DNA from: Parcubacteria group bacterium SW_6_46_9 | GTDB lineage: Bacteria; Patescibacteriota; Minisyncoccia; Phycocordibacterales; SW-6-46-9 | Length of the DNA stretch: 41,337 nt | Reading direction: 5' to 3' | Assembly: GCA_003022255.1 (NCBI GenBank) | Contig: PXPA01000011.1 | Span: forward strand, 1 to 41,337 | Part shown: positions 23,306-30,452 of the stretch, one piece after another | How the letters are laid out: every line of letters begins with the position of its first letter | How positions within the stretch are numbered: position 1 is the first letter of the stretch | Program-made: the position numbers and the translations under genes | The notes under the pieces: generated by a model | Told to the model about the DNA's origin: nothing | What the model saw: only the letters and a program-made list of their open reading frames with translations | The model's database searches: none

Positions 23306-23908
23306 ATGAGTTATAAAACTATCAGTTTAACAGTAGCCGTAATTGTAGTTGCTACAGGAGGCTTTCTGCTGGTAAACCAAAACCGGCCAACAACAAAAGA
23401 CAACAACAGCACAAGCACAGCCACTCAAAGCCAAAACTGCGATACCTATACCGCACAACAAGGTTCAGAGTTCCGACCAGGTTATTTACCACAAATAGAC
23501 AATCGTCAGGCACTCAAACAAGCAATGATTGACTACCATGGCGAGGACATGGAAGGTAAAGATGGCGAATTAGCTGCTGTCGGCTTCAATCTGGCTCTCC
23601 TATATCACGAATATCAAGCCCATCAGTGTAATGGCCCAAACACTGAGTTTGCGTCTGACCAATCTCGACTTGATAACATTGGCGGATCAATAACCATAGA
23701 AGGCTCTGCGCGAGACGGAATGGGAGGAAAGCTTGCTGAAAGACTGCGCAATCTTGGGGCAGATCGTGTCGCTGGATCAAAAAATGCAGTTAGCGGCATA
23801 ATTCCAATCGAGAAAATACCGCAGGTAGCAAAAATTAACGCTGCAAGCTCATTATGGTCTTCACAAGGAACCACCGATTCCGGATCGGCAGGTACAATAA
23901 CTGGTTGA
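23306..23908 (+). CDS. Exported or membrane-anchored hypothetical protein
   Basis: The protein has 200 residues. One N-terminal membrane segment (ISLTVAVIVVATGGFLLV) is followed by a polar Thr/Ser/Asn-rich linker and a soluble domain of unknown fold (about 45-190) with two cysteines (NCDTY, HQCNG) that could pair outside the cell. AATTAT (23293-23298) is 7 nt before the ATG, consistent with leaderless mRNA. Divergent from acyP. Confidence 0.6.
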   Translation: MSYKTISLTVAVIVVATGGFLLVNQNRPTTKDNNSTSTATQSQNCDTYTAQQGSEFRPGYLPQIDNRQALKQAMIDYHGEDMEGKDGELAAVGFNLALLYHEYQAHQCNGPNTEFASDQSRLDNIGGSITIEGSARDGMGGKLAERLRNLGADRVAGSKNAVSGIIPIEKIPQVAKINAASSLWSSQGTTDSGSAGTITG

Positions 23909-23948
23909 TTGATTTTTATCAAATAAATAGTAGAATAAGAATGTATTT

Positions 23949-24032
23949 GGGCGGTTAGCTCACCCCAAGAGTACTTCTTCGTCAGTAAACTGACTCAGGG
24001 CGCAGCTGGCAAGTTTGCCAGCTTCGCTAACC
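23949..24032 (+). repeat. Partial tRNA-linked repeat upstream of tRNA-Val, starting with a tRNA 5' fragment
   Basis: GGGCGGTTAGCTCA (23949-23962) is an exact copy of the first 14 bases of tRNA-Val, which itself starts at 24053. The repeat module follows: CACCCCAAGAGTACTTC, hairpin GTCAG-TAAA-CTGAC, and hairpin GCTGGCA/TGCCAGC (24005-24022). GGTTAGC (23953-23959) pairs with GCTAACC (24026-24032) to close the whole unit. Confidence 0.65.
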
Positions 24033-24052
24033 ACTTTTTAAAATTTAACTAT

Positions 24053-24125
24053 GGGCGGTTAGCTCAGCTGGTAGAGCGTCTCGTTTACACCGAGAATGTC
24101 GTAGGTTCAAGTCCTACACCGCCCA
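24053..24125 (+). tRNA. trnV: tRNA-Val (TAC)
   Basis: Acceptor GGGCGGT/ACCGCCC, D-arm TAGCTCAGCTGGTAGAGC, anticodon loop TTTACAC between CTCGT and CGAG, T-arm GTAGGTTCAAGTCCTAC. CCA is not encoded (ACAA follows). The last bases are duplicated 186 bp further on. Confidence 0.97.
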
Positions 24126-24128
24126 CAA

Positions 24129-24314
24129 CGAACAAAGTGAAAAGTGAGTTGTGGCGGTGAGCAAGCAACTTTCTTTGCTTGCATTCGGGCTTGAAAGCCG
24201 CAACTATATCTGAGTTTGCCAAGCTCTGCTTGGCGGGGCGTAGATAGTGAGGCTCGGCGCGAAGGCAAAACTCGTCAGAGTTTTGACCGAAGAGAAGTCC
24301 TACACCGCCCACAA
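24129..24314 (+). repeat. tRNA-linked structured repeat inserted at the 3' end of tRNA-Val
   Basis: The tRNA 3' segment AAGTCCTACACCGCCCACAA occurs at 24109-24128 and again at 24295-24314, so a 186-bp unit appears inserted with a 20-nt direct repeat. Inside are hairpins GCAAGCAA/TTGCTTGC, GCCAAGC-TCT-GCTTGGC and CAAAACTC-GTCA-GAGTTTTG (24266-24285), the motif ATATCTGAGTTT and GTGAGGCTCGG. No coding gene. The original terminator of the tRNA follows at 24319. Confidence 0.75.
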
Positions 24315-24318
24315 ATTC

Positions 24319-24351
24319 AAAAACAGCGTCCATTCGGGCGCTGTTTTTATA
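24319..24351 (+). terminator. Terminator after the tRNA-Val / repeat unit
   Basis: AAAAACAGCG and CGCTGTTTTT pair around TCCATTCGGG and are followed by ATATT. Its place behind the second tRNA end suggests that tRNA-Val and the inserted repeat are transcribed together. Confidence 0.85.
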
Positions 24352-24363
24352 TTAGATGTTTAG

Positions 24364-24607
24364 ATGTGTAGGACTCGAACATGGAAAGGGGGCGGGAAAA
24401 CTCCAGTTTTCCCGTGTTGGAAAGCAGTCCGCCGCAGGCGGACGTTGAGAACCGTGGGATAAAACAGAACCTTCTTTCTGTTATATCCGATTCTGCTCTT
24501 GGCGGAAATTTCGAATGTCGAATGTAATGAGACAAGAAATAGGAGGCCTCGAAGAGGTTAAAACGCAGGAGCGAAGCGACGAGTGGTGAGGGTCCTACAG
24601 CACACAC
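24364..24607. repeat. Gene-free hairpin-rich region with T-arm-like ends in inverted orientation
   Basis: It begins TGTGTAGGACTCGAACATGG, the reverse complement of a tRNA T-arm and 3' end, and ends GGGTCCTACAGCACAC. Inside are hairpins GGGAAAACT-CC-AGTTTTCCC, GTCCGCC-GCA-GGCGGAC and AACAGAA/TTCTGTT, and the family-like motif GAGCGAAGCGACGAG. Probably a further, diverged and inverted member or a composite of the tRNA-linked repeats. Confidence 0.45.
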
Positions 24608-24624
24608 AAATTTTGTTTAAACAA

Positions 24625-24664
24625 TCAAAGAAAAAGGCTCTGCCCGAGAGAGCGGACAGAGCCT
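24625..24664 (-). terminator. Terminator of the 24697-25323 gene
   Basis: In the minus direction AGGCTCTG...CAGAGCCT forms a long stem followed by TTTTTCTTTG. Confidence 0.85.
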
Positions 24665-24696
24665 GTAGTCGTCCCTGAGTGACAGAGACCGAGAGG

Positions 24697-25323
24697 TCAA
24701 AATGTTCGGGCTAACCCGAACTGGAAAAAGAATTCTTCCTGAGTGATCTCGTACTGTGTTCCGACAATCAGCCCGGTTTTGTTGTTGATTGAATGAGTGT
24801 ATTTTACACCCACCTGCTTAATGATGTAATCAACAGGCTTAAAGTCAACCAACGCAGCACTGAGCGTGAACGGACCTGGAGTGTAAAAAGCCACTACACT
24901 CCGAGCAAAAAACTCCGGACTCATTTCAAATCCAGATTCTTGTGTACCGGCTGACCATTCATGCCAGAGCCATACAGTTAAATTGTCGATCGGGTGGAGG
25001 TTAAGCCGAACCCCGCTCCACGGCACACCGGAAAATTGCCCAACGTTACCCGATATTGTCATCCAGCTTGTTACCGGGTATGTGCGGACGAAGTAAGCTC
25101 GCTCAGAATTGCCTTGAAGCGCGAACCAGTTGCCGGGCTGCTCTTTTTGGTACGTCCAGCGCACATCCAGCCCAGACGTGATAACTCCCGTACCGAAAGT
25201 GACTACTCGAGAACTCAATTCAAACCCACCAACCTCCTCCGGAGCTACCTGGGCAATGGTGTTACCAGGAAAGCTGAGGAAAGCGAGTGCGAGAAAGCAG
25301 AACAAAAAGCAACGAGGATTCAT
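24697..25323 (-). CDS. Secreted beta-rich hypothetical protein
   Basis: The protein has 208 residues from the ATG at 25321-25323. The N-terminus MNPRCFLFCFLALAFLSFPG then NTIAQVA is a clear signal peptide with a likely cleavage after IAQ or AQV. The mature part is beta-rich with alternating hydrophobic residues and many Trp, Tyr and Phe (VRWTYQKEQPGNWFALQGN, LTVWLWHEW) and ends LARTF, which resembles a small outer-membrane-like barrel ending in Phe. That would be odd for a CPR cell, which lacks a standard outer membrane, so I do not claim it. Promoter at 25373-25401. Confidence 0.6.
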   Translation of the reverse strand: MNPRCFLFCFLALAFLSFPGNTIAQVAPEEVGGFELSSRVVTFGTGVITSGLDVRWTYQKEQPGNWFALQGNSERAYFVRTYPVTSWMTISGNVGQFSGVPWSGVRLNLHPIDNLTVWLWHEWSAGTQESGFEMSPEFFARSVVAFYTPGPFTLSAALVDFKPVDYIIKQVGVKYTHSINNKTGLIVGTQYEITQEEFFFQFGLARTF

Positions 25324-25372
25324 TGGAGGGTGCTCAGTTGTGAAGGAAGATAACGAACCCTGAACTATGTAA

Positions 25373-25401
25373 ATATTAATACATATAAGCATAATAGTCA
25401 A
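25373..25401 (-). promoter_or_regulatory. Sigma-70-type promoter of the secreted-protein gene
   Basis: TTGACT (25396-25401), 17 nt, TAATAT (25373-25378) in the minus direction, giving an untranslated leader of about 40 nt. Confidence 0.65.
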
Positions 25402-25519
25402 ACTAAACACGTGTCGCTTTCCGCTGGTTTTACATTACTCTCAACCACTAAAATCGCTCCGATGCAGCACTACATTGGCTAAATCTAGTTAGAATGCTTA
25501 TGCCAAGCGTGCTTTAACC

Positions 25520-25698
25520 AGATGAGCGTCTCTTGGGGGTAGAACTTCACTCTAAGAGTATCTCCTCGTCAGCAAGCTGACTCACAGTACAGCATATCTG
25601 AGTTTCAGCTTTGCTGAAGCCGAGGACGACGGGGTGCAGGCTACGAAATTTCTGCATCGAAAGCATTATTTGCAGTCGAATCCTACACCGCCCACCAA
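25520..25698 (+). repeat. tRNA-linked repeat, possibly inside a tRNA-Val pseudogene
   Basis: In the gap 25324-25787. GATGAGCGTCTC (near 25522) recalls the D-stem/anticodon part of tRNA-Val, and AATCCTACACCGCCCACCA (25679-25697) its 3' end. Between them lie family motifs: CTCTAAGAGTATCTCCTC, hairpin GTCAG-CAAG-CTGAC, TCACAGTACAGCATATCTGA, hairpin TTCAGC-TTT-GCTGAA and GAGGACGACGGGG. Confidence 0.6.
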
Positions 25699-25787
25699 TT
25701 AATACTTAAGCATTTTTGTTTGATTATATTAGCGTAATATTACATAATATTTTTGTGTCTGTTCCTTTCATAAGAACTTATTCTGAT

Positions 25788-26087
25788 ATGGATAACATCG
25801 ATGTGAGCGAAGTCGAAATATTCGGAAAGAAAGTTGGGAACAAATATGCCAAATTAGTGGTTACTGGAGTTGTTGTAGCGATTTTGATAATCGCTATTAC
25901 AGTTGCTACTGGGACTACCATGCTGCTTCTCAGTGCAGCGGCAGCCCTGGCAATCGCTCTTATACCAGCCCACTTCCTGTTAAGAGCATTGGGAAGAAAG
26001 GGTTTTTTCTACAAGAGCGTGGATCAGGAAACCGGAAAAATAACTGCCGAGTTTGCCCTCAGCAACGCCTTAGATCACGAAAAGTAG
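25788..26087 (+). CDS. Small membrane protein, unknown function
   Basis: The protein has 99 residues from the ATG at 25788 (MDNIDVSEVEIFGKK). Two hydrophobic segments (VVTGVVVAILIIAITVA and MLLLSAAAALAIALI) are followed by a basic turn (LRALGRKG) and a polar tail. The frame is open 24 codons further upstream but without an ATG. No family recognised. A terminator follows at 26118. Confidence 0.6.
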   Translation: MDNIDVSEVEIFGKKVGNKYAKLVVTGVVVAILIIAITVATGTTMLLLSAAAALAIALIPAHFLLRALGRKGFFYKSVDQETGKITAEFALSNALDHEK

Positions 26088-26117
26088 TACGAAGCACCCC
26101 CCTTCACTACCATAAAG

Positions 26118-26153
26118 AGCCTGCCCGCGGTCCAGCGGTCAGGCTTTTTCTTT
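26118..26153 (+). terminator. Terminator of the small membrane protein gene
   Basis: AGCCTG-CCCGC and GCGG-T-CAGGCT form a hairpin followed by TTTTCTTTC on the plus strand. Confidence 0.75.
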
Positions 26154-26170
26154 CGGGAAACATATAATAT

Positions 26171-26213
26171 CAGTGTGCAACACTTAGTCAGTGTGCAACA
26201 CTTAGTGTTGCAC
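26171..26213. repeat. 18-bp tandem direct repeat merging into a perfect palindrome
   Basis: CAGTGTGCAACACTTAGT occurs at 26171-26188 and 26189-26206. The second copy is part of GTGCAACACT-T-AGTGTTGCAC (26193-26213), a perfect palindrome with one central base. It lies between two convergent genes, between their terminators, so it is not a promoter operator for either. Confidence 0.75.
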
Positions 26214-26272
26214 AGCCGATAGAGAGGCCCGCGGCCACACACTTAACTACTGTTACTGTTCTGGCTCACGAT

Positions 26273-26300
26273 AAAAAAAGGCCGCCGAACGTCGGCGGCC
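26273..26300 (-). terminator. Strong terminator of the 26336-27382 gene
   Basis: In the minus direction GGCCGCCG-ACGTT-CGGCGGCC is followed by seven T. Confidence 0.9.
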
Positions 26301-26335
26301 CAGGAGTGGGTGCATCACGTGCCAAAACCCCTTGA

Positions 26336-27382
26336 TTAATCCTCTTTAGTCTCGCTTGCGACAGTCGCAGAAATTTCCACTGATTCTACCGCAACCGCGA
26401 AAAGCTCATTAGACACCTCCAGTTCACGCCTGAGGTGCTTGGCTTGCTTTTGCAAACCCAACGCGCCGACGGCGTTATCGGTTTCCGGAGAGTTTTCTAC
26501 TACCTGACTTACCCGCTTTCGGGTTATTGATGGACTGCCCAACTTCTCAGTATTCACCGTATCGCCTTTCTTCACTTTTGGTGTTAAGTGATATACAACG
26601 GTAATATCTAAGCCGTTTACATCTTCAAAGTTTTTTGAGACAGGGGTATCCTCATCGCCAATCTTATACCAGGCGACTGTCTCATTGAACCCAAAAGCAC
26701 TGAACGCCGCCGGCGTTTCAAGAATCCGGGTTACCTCATGAGTATTCCGGTTGGTGACTACTCCAGCATAGTGAGGTAGAGCATCCTCTGGCCCTGGTGC
26801 AACCGAGAAAACAAGCGTAAACAGTGCAATGAGCCCGACCAGCACGCCGGCAGTAATATTTCGACCTGTCTTCTCGCTGGCGGTCATTATCATCAGACCA
26901 AATGCAGCGATCACTGCTCCAAGTACAAACTGGAAAGTGAGCTTGTGTTCAAACACATACGTGAACATCCAGACAACAGCCAAAATAACTGCCGAATAGG
27001 CAATCACGCCGGTAACCGTTGCCGAATTATCCTTTAGCCAATCCAATACCCCGGCAAACAGACTGCCAATCCAGCTTACAAAACTGCTGATATACGCACC
27101 GGCATCTTCGGCTTTCCAGATGAGCCGTCGCCACCCGGACGGGCCTTCTTGCAAGGTGTCCAGCATTCGAGTGGCTTCAGAGTAGGCAATGACTTCTTCT
27201 GCTTCGGCACGCCCGTTGTCTTTACGCTCATGTTGGTCTTCCAGCTGCTCTAGCTTGGTGCGATGCTTCTCCCAGAGTTTCTCTACGTCCGTAAAGCCTG
27301 CTTCTTTCGCCTCTTTTTCTTTTCGTTTTGCAAATCCGATAGGATCTTTCTGATACTTCTGAAACGTCTGACGGTCGATCAT
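26336..27382 (-). CDS. Membrane protein with C-terminal SPFH/prohibitin-like segment
   Basis: The protein has 348 residues. Charged helical N-terminus (1-80), then several membrane helices (about 100-205: VTGVIAYSAVILAVVWMFTY, FVLGAVIAAFGLMIMT, VLVGLIALFTLVF). The C-terminal soluble part (VVTNRNTHEVTRILETPAAF, then LDITVVYHLTPKV and later ELEVSNELFAVAVESVEIS) resembles the SPFH/prohibitin core in strand pattern and the usual phrase order, but this is only a pattern match. SPFH proteins organise membranes and proteases. Promoter at 27444-27471. Confidence 0.55.
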   Translation of the reverse strand: MIDRQTFQKYQKDPIGFAKRKEKEAKEAGFTDVEKLWEKHRTKLEQLEDQHERKDNGRAEAEEVIAYSEATRMLDTLQEGPSGWRRLIWKAEDAGAYISSFVSWIGSLFAGVLDWLKDNSATVTGVIAYSAVILAVVWMFTYVFEHKLTFQFVLGAVIAAFGLMIMTASEKTGRNITAGVLVGLIALFTLVFSVAPGPEDALPHYAGVVTNRNTHEVTRILETPAAFSAFGFNETVAWYKIGDEDTPVSKNFEDVNGLDITVVYHLTPKVKKGDTVNTEKLGSPSITRKRVSQVVENSPETDNAVGALGLQKQAKHLRRELEVSNELFAVAVESVEISATVASETKED

Positions 27383-27443
27383 GAGACTGAAAGTGGCTTT
27401 GGAAAGATTGTGTGAGAGTATGGGAGGTTCAAAATCTAATATT

Positions 27444-27471
27444 ATTGTAATTTAATAAATAAAAATGTCAA
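27444..27471 (-). promoter_or_regulatory. Promoter of the SPFH-like gene
   Basis: Consensus TTGACA (27466-27471), 16 nt, TACAAT (27444-27449) on the minus strand, about 60 nt before the ATG. Confidence 0.65.
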
Positions 27472-27599
27472 GTGTTTACCTTGTAATTAGCTGAGCTTTC
27501 ATACCTAGCATAAGCCAGTACATTAATAATAGTGAGCATACTGGCCACAGAAACAAGTTGTGGTAAAAAAGCAGTATCAATACTAGAAAGTGGAAACAT
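27468..27599 (-). CDS. Possible small membrane peptide (43 aa)
   Basis: An ATG at 27597-27599 opens 43 codons with one hydrophobic segment (LPQLVSVASMLTIINVLAYA) and a TGA stop at 27468-27470. No clear ribosome site or -10 box. Reported only because the spacing between its neighbours leaves room and the hydrophobic run is regular. Confidence 0.25.
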   Translation of the reverse strand: MFPLSSIDTAFLPQLVSVASMLTIINVLAYARYESSANYKVNT

Positions 27600-27636
27600 A
27601 TTCTCGTATCAACAAGCCCGGCTAGCGTCCGGCAGA

Positions 27637-28278
27637 TTAACTAATATCTTCTCCAAACAACTCTTTGTAAATCCACCGTGCTGATGCAAACCGCTTTGGG
27701 TGGTTATCGCTTTCCAGCACCGTCATAAGATTTTCGTAATACTCAGGATCTCTGCTTTTAATCCGTGGAAACGCGATATAGAAATTATCCTGCCATTCAT
27801 TCTGCAGAATTTGATACCAGTACCGTGTAGAATACGCAACAAAATCCAGCCGGTAAAGATGTGCTATGTGTTTTGATCGCTCGGCCAGACGGTAGTAGGT
27901 TCGGCGCAAGTTATTCTTTTTGCCGTCTATCTCTTTTTGGGTGGCATTAAACCCATCAACATAAAGGGCTTCTGCCAGTTCGAGAATACTTTTGCCAACT
28001 CCATCTGTGTCATGTAAAACTTCCGCGTGCTTTAGTCGACAACCAAACTGACTTTCTACGTCTTGGGTGGTATTGATGGGTAATTGCTTAGACACAATAT
28101 CCAGTTCAGCACCAAATTTACGACCGGTTTCATTCGGTAATTCTTGCGTATCAAACATAAAAATATCCCAGTCGCTGTTTTCTGTTGCCTGCCCAGCCGC
28201 TCGAGAACCGTGCAGTATTAAAGCCTCCGGATCATATTTATCTTTGAGATAAGTGGCAATTTTATCTTTTTTGCTCAT
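27637..28278 (-). CDS. Nucleotidyltransferase (MNT / pol-beta type) protein
   Basis: The protein has 213 residues. The motif LHGSRAAGQATENSDWDIF is the GSx10DxD signature that binds the NTP and two metals, and LDIVSK supplies the third acidic residue. The C-terminal half is helical, like the four-helix part of kanamycin nucleotidyltransferases. Substrate unknown; no HEPN partner gene is adjacent. I start at the ATG at 28276-28278 (MSKKDK) because TATAAT (28286-28291) ends 7 nt before it; the ATG three codons upstream overlaps that box. Confidence 0.75.
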   Translation of the reverse strand: MSKKDKIATYLKDKYDPEALILHGSRAAGQATENSDWDIFMFDTQELPNETGRKFGAELDIVSKQLPINTTQDVESQFGCRLKHAEVLHDTDGVGKSILELAEALYVDGFNATQKEIDGKKNNLRRTYYRLAERSKHIAHLYRLDFVAYSTRYWYQILQNEWQDNFYIAFPRIKSRDPEYYENLMTVLESDNHPKRFASARWIYKELFGEDIS

Positions 28279-28393
28279 ATTTGCCATTATAACTGACGTG
28301 ATTATTACGATCCCTATACTTATTTTCTAACCTCACACCCCGTTATGAGAAGCTTGGTTTATCTTACTGCACGAATATATGTATACTAAACAT

Positions 28394-28669
28394 ATGGCGC
28401 GATACCACCCGGATACATTTCCCAATCTTCCTGACGACCCCAAAGACGACCCGGATGATGAAACTCTTGATGAATGGTTACAAATATTTATGGATAGTGT
28501 GTGGCCAGATGATCAAGGGAAGTTTATGCAGGAAATCAAAAGTAATTACACTGCTGCAATTGAGCATAACGATCTAGAAAAGCTCCAGGATCTTTATGAA
28601 CGTATTGATAAACGCATCAGTTATCTTCGGCCGAAAATGCGTGATACCAAGAAAAAAAACGATTTATAG
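28394..28669 (+). CDS. Small acidic hypothetical protein
   Basis: The protein has 91 residues: MARYHPDTFPNLPDD, a very acidic N-terminal stretch (DDPKDDPDDETLDEW), then helical sequence and a basic end (RPKMRDTKKKNDL). TATACT (28382-28387) is 6 nt before this ATG, so I prefer it over an ATG five codons upstream that precedes the box. No family recognised. Confidence 0.55.
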   Translation: MARYHPDTFPNLPDDPKDDPDDETLDEWLQIFMDSVWPDDQGKFMQEIKSNYTAAIEHNDLEKLQDLYERIDKRISYLRPKMRDTKKKNDL

Positions 28670-28748
28670 AAAATCTGAAAGTTTTACAAGACAGATTACT
28701 CGAAAAGATAACACGCCCCGAAGAAAAAGGTGAGAGATAGTAAACAAT

Positions 28749-28977
28749 TTAGTTAGGGCCACTCAGACCACTCACAAACACGGCTCTTCCTTGGCTAAAC
28801 TTAGTTGGAGTAACTGCAGAAGGCAAGCCGACTGATACTGGTGCGTGGTTAGCGGAGTCATTTTCGGCCGAACCGGCAGTAATCTTGGTACAGACGGGGG
28901 CTCCACAGTGATGAAAACGACCACAGTAACTACGATCACACCCCATATGTTCGCTGCTTTTCGTGCCGACCAGGCTA
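28749..28977 (-). other. Possible small membrane-anchored gene with a frameshift (low support)
   Basis: In the 305-base gap after the previous gene, one minus frame reads WSARKAANIWGVIVVTVVVF, a convincing membrane segment, while the next frame after a run of five C (near 28902-28906) continues with Ser/Ala/Pro-rich sequence ITAGSAENDSANHAPVS to a stop at 28749. No ATG opens the first frame. It could be an exported protein with a 1-nt indel, or chance. Confidence 0.25.
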
Positions 28978-29574
28978 ATTTAGATACGCTTTGAGTTCAC
29001 GTCTGAACTTCCGGTAGGCCTGATCGGGCGTATCTTTCGTGGTGTCCAAAACAGAGTCGGCGTACTGCTTGGTAGCCAAAAGAAACTGTTTTTCCATCGG
29101 TAAAAGCACTTCGTTTACATATTTACGGTCCAATCCACTGCGTTCTTTGCGGCGCCTGAGACGGACACTTTTTTCAGCGGTAACCCACACGGCATAATCA
29201 GTAAGCTTTCTGATTTCGGAATTATAAAGTGATAAAAACCCCTCGATGAACATAACCGGCTGGGGTGCATGCGTGTCATCTCGTTTAGCGCGCCGGATAG
29301 CGGTATAGTGCTCTGGCACCGTCGGGGGCGTGATCGGCCTGCCCTGGCTGAGTGTGGTCATATCATCAGCCAATTGATCCAGCGCAAGTGCATCAGGGTG
29401 ATCAAAGTTATTGTAGCCAGCGTACGCCGGCACCTGGTCGGCTGTTTTGTAGTAGTGGTCGAGCTGAAGGACGCCACGGTTTTCCGGCTCGGCTTCTATC
29501 GATCGGTTGACCAATAGTGACTTCCCCGCACCGGTTGGACCAGCTACTGTGATAAACGTTGAAGTCAAACTCAT
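28975..29574 (-). CDS. udk: Uridine kinase-like P-loop kinase
   Basis: The protein has 199 residues. Walker A is VAGPTGAGKSLLV. LDHYYK and GYNNFDHPDALALDQL are characteristic of uridine kinases and phosphoribulokinase relatives, FIEGFLSLYN is the Walker B region, and WVTAEKSVRLRRRKERSG is the lid. It would phosphorylate uridine or cytidine, serving pyrimidine salvage. TATACT (29582-29587) lies 7 nt before the ATG, so leaderless. The symbol is given by similarity only. Confidence 0.8.
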   Translation of the reverse strand: MSLTSTFITVAGPTGAGKSLLVNRSIEAEPENRGVLQLDHYYKTADQVPAYAGYNNFDHPDALALDQLADDMTTLSQGRPITPPTVPEHYTAIRRAKRDDTHAPQPVMFIEGFLSLYNSEIRKLTDYAVWVTAEKSVRLRRRKERSGLDRKYVNEVLLPMEKQFLLATKQYADSVLDTTKDTPDQAYRKFRRELKAYLN

Positions 29575-29707
29575 TGTCTACAGTATAGTCTACGAAATTT
29601 TTGTGAGCAGTCTATTTCTATGGGATCTGCGAAAACCGAGCGAGTAGAATCAACTGGGTGAGCACCGTGCCAGAGAACCTGGATCATGAGTTCGCCAGAG
29701 CGAAAAC

Positions 29708-29730
29708 ATGTAAGGGCTAAGCCCTTACAT
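29708..29730. repeat. 23-bp perfect palindrome
   Basis: ATGTAAGGGCT-A-AGCCCTTACAT, one central base. It lies in the 272-base gap between udk and the next gene, both on the minus strand, so it could be an operator upstream of udk or a hairpin past the 3' end of the neighbour. TTACATATA and CTTACA repeats follow. Confidence 0.7.
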
Positions 29731-29846
29731 ATACTTACACCTTACATATATTGCTTACTCACCAGAACTTAAAGTCCGCAGCGTTGTGCGAGTTTTTCTG
29801 CTGCTAGAGTTGTCAGTAATTAATAACTCTAGGGTGGTAATGCACT

Positions 29847-30389
29847 CTAGTAATAGTCTGCAGGATCTCCCCCAGAAGCAAAAACACACCCCCTCCAAGA
29901 ACCAGTTGATTTTTTGAAGTACTTGTCACATATTTTCTTGTCACCTTCCTGTTTTACTAAACTCTCCGCACAAGATGAAAGAGCGGTGGATGAATGGGGA
30001 GTAGCATCAATTTTGTCACAGTGTCTTTCGGCAAACTTTCCCATAGCTTGCTGAACCTCTAAAACACATCTGGCATAAATATCATTTTTGGTAATTTTTT
30101 CACATTGATCTATTTGTTCAGATTCAATAGCAAATTCTCTGTAACAGTTATACTCTGCCTCTTTGGCAGAAATTTTGTTAGTATAGTCACGGGCCTCAAA
30201 AACATAACCTTTAGATTTTTTGCACAGGTCAGGATTACGATTGGACACGCTCCGCTCTATGATATCTTGGTTTTTAGCACTTGCCTGCTTGTGAGACAGG
30301 GTTGATGATTTCCGGTTAATTGCAAAATATACCGAAGCGCCAAGAATAATTAGTAAAACTGAAGTAACAATAAGGACCTTACGAAGCAT
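29847..30389 (-). CDS. Membrane-anchored cysteine-rich extracytoplasmic protein
   Basis: The protein has 180 residues. N-terminal anchor (VLIVTSVLLIILGASVYFAI) followed by a soluble domain with eight regularly spaced cysteines (DLCKKS, YNCYRE, DQCEKI, ARCVLE, RHCDKI, SSCAES, KICDKY, RGCVFA). The even number suggests disulfides outside the membrane. No family recognised. Confidence 0.6.
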   Translation of the reverse strand: MLRKVLIVTSVLLIILGASVYFAINRKSSTLSHKQASAKNQDIIERSVSNRNPDLCKKSKGYVFEARDYTNKISAKEAEYNCYREFAIESEQIDQCEKITKNDIYARCVLEVQQAMGKFAERHCDKIDATPHSSTALSSCAESLVKQEGDKKICDKYFKKSTGSWRGCVFASGGDPADYY

Positions 30390-30452
30390 AAAAAATTTTA
30401 GTTAATTTCTAACAAATATAATTTATTTAACTTTTCTTGTGTAATTATAATA

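Noticed and set aside
24085..24333. 82-codon minus-strand frame
   Set aside because: It runs antisense through tRNA-Val and the inserted repeat; explained by those features.
24697..25323. Outer-membrane beta-barrel
   Set aside because: The C-terminal Phe and aromatic strands are suggestive, but the rest of the window points to a cell type without a classical outer membrane, and the length is short.
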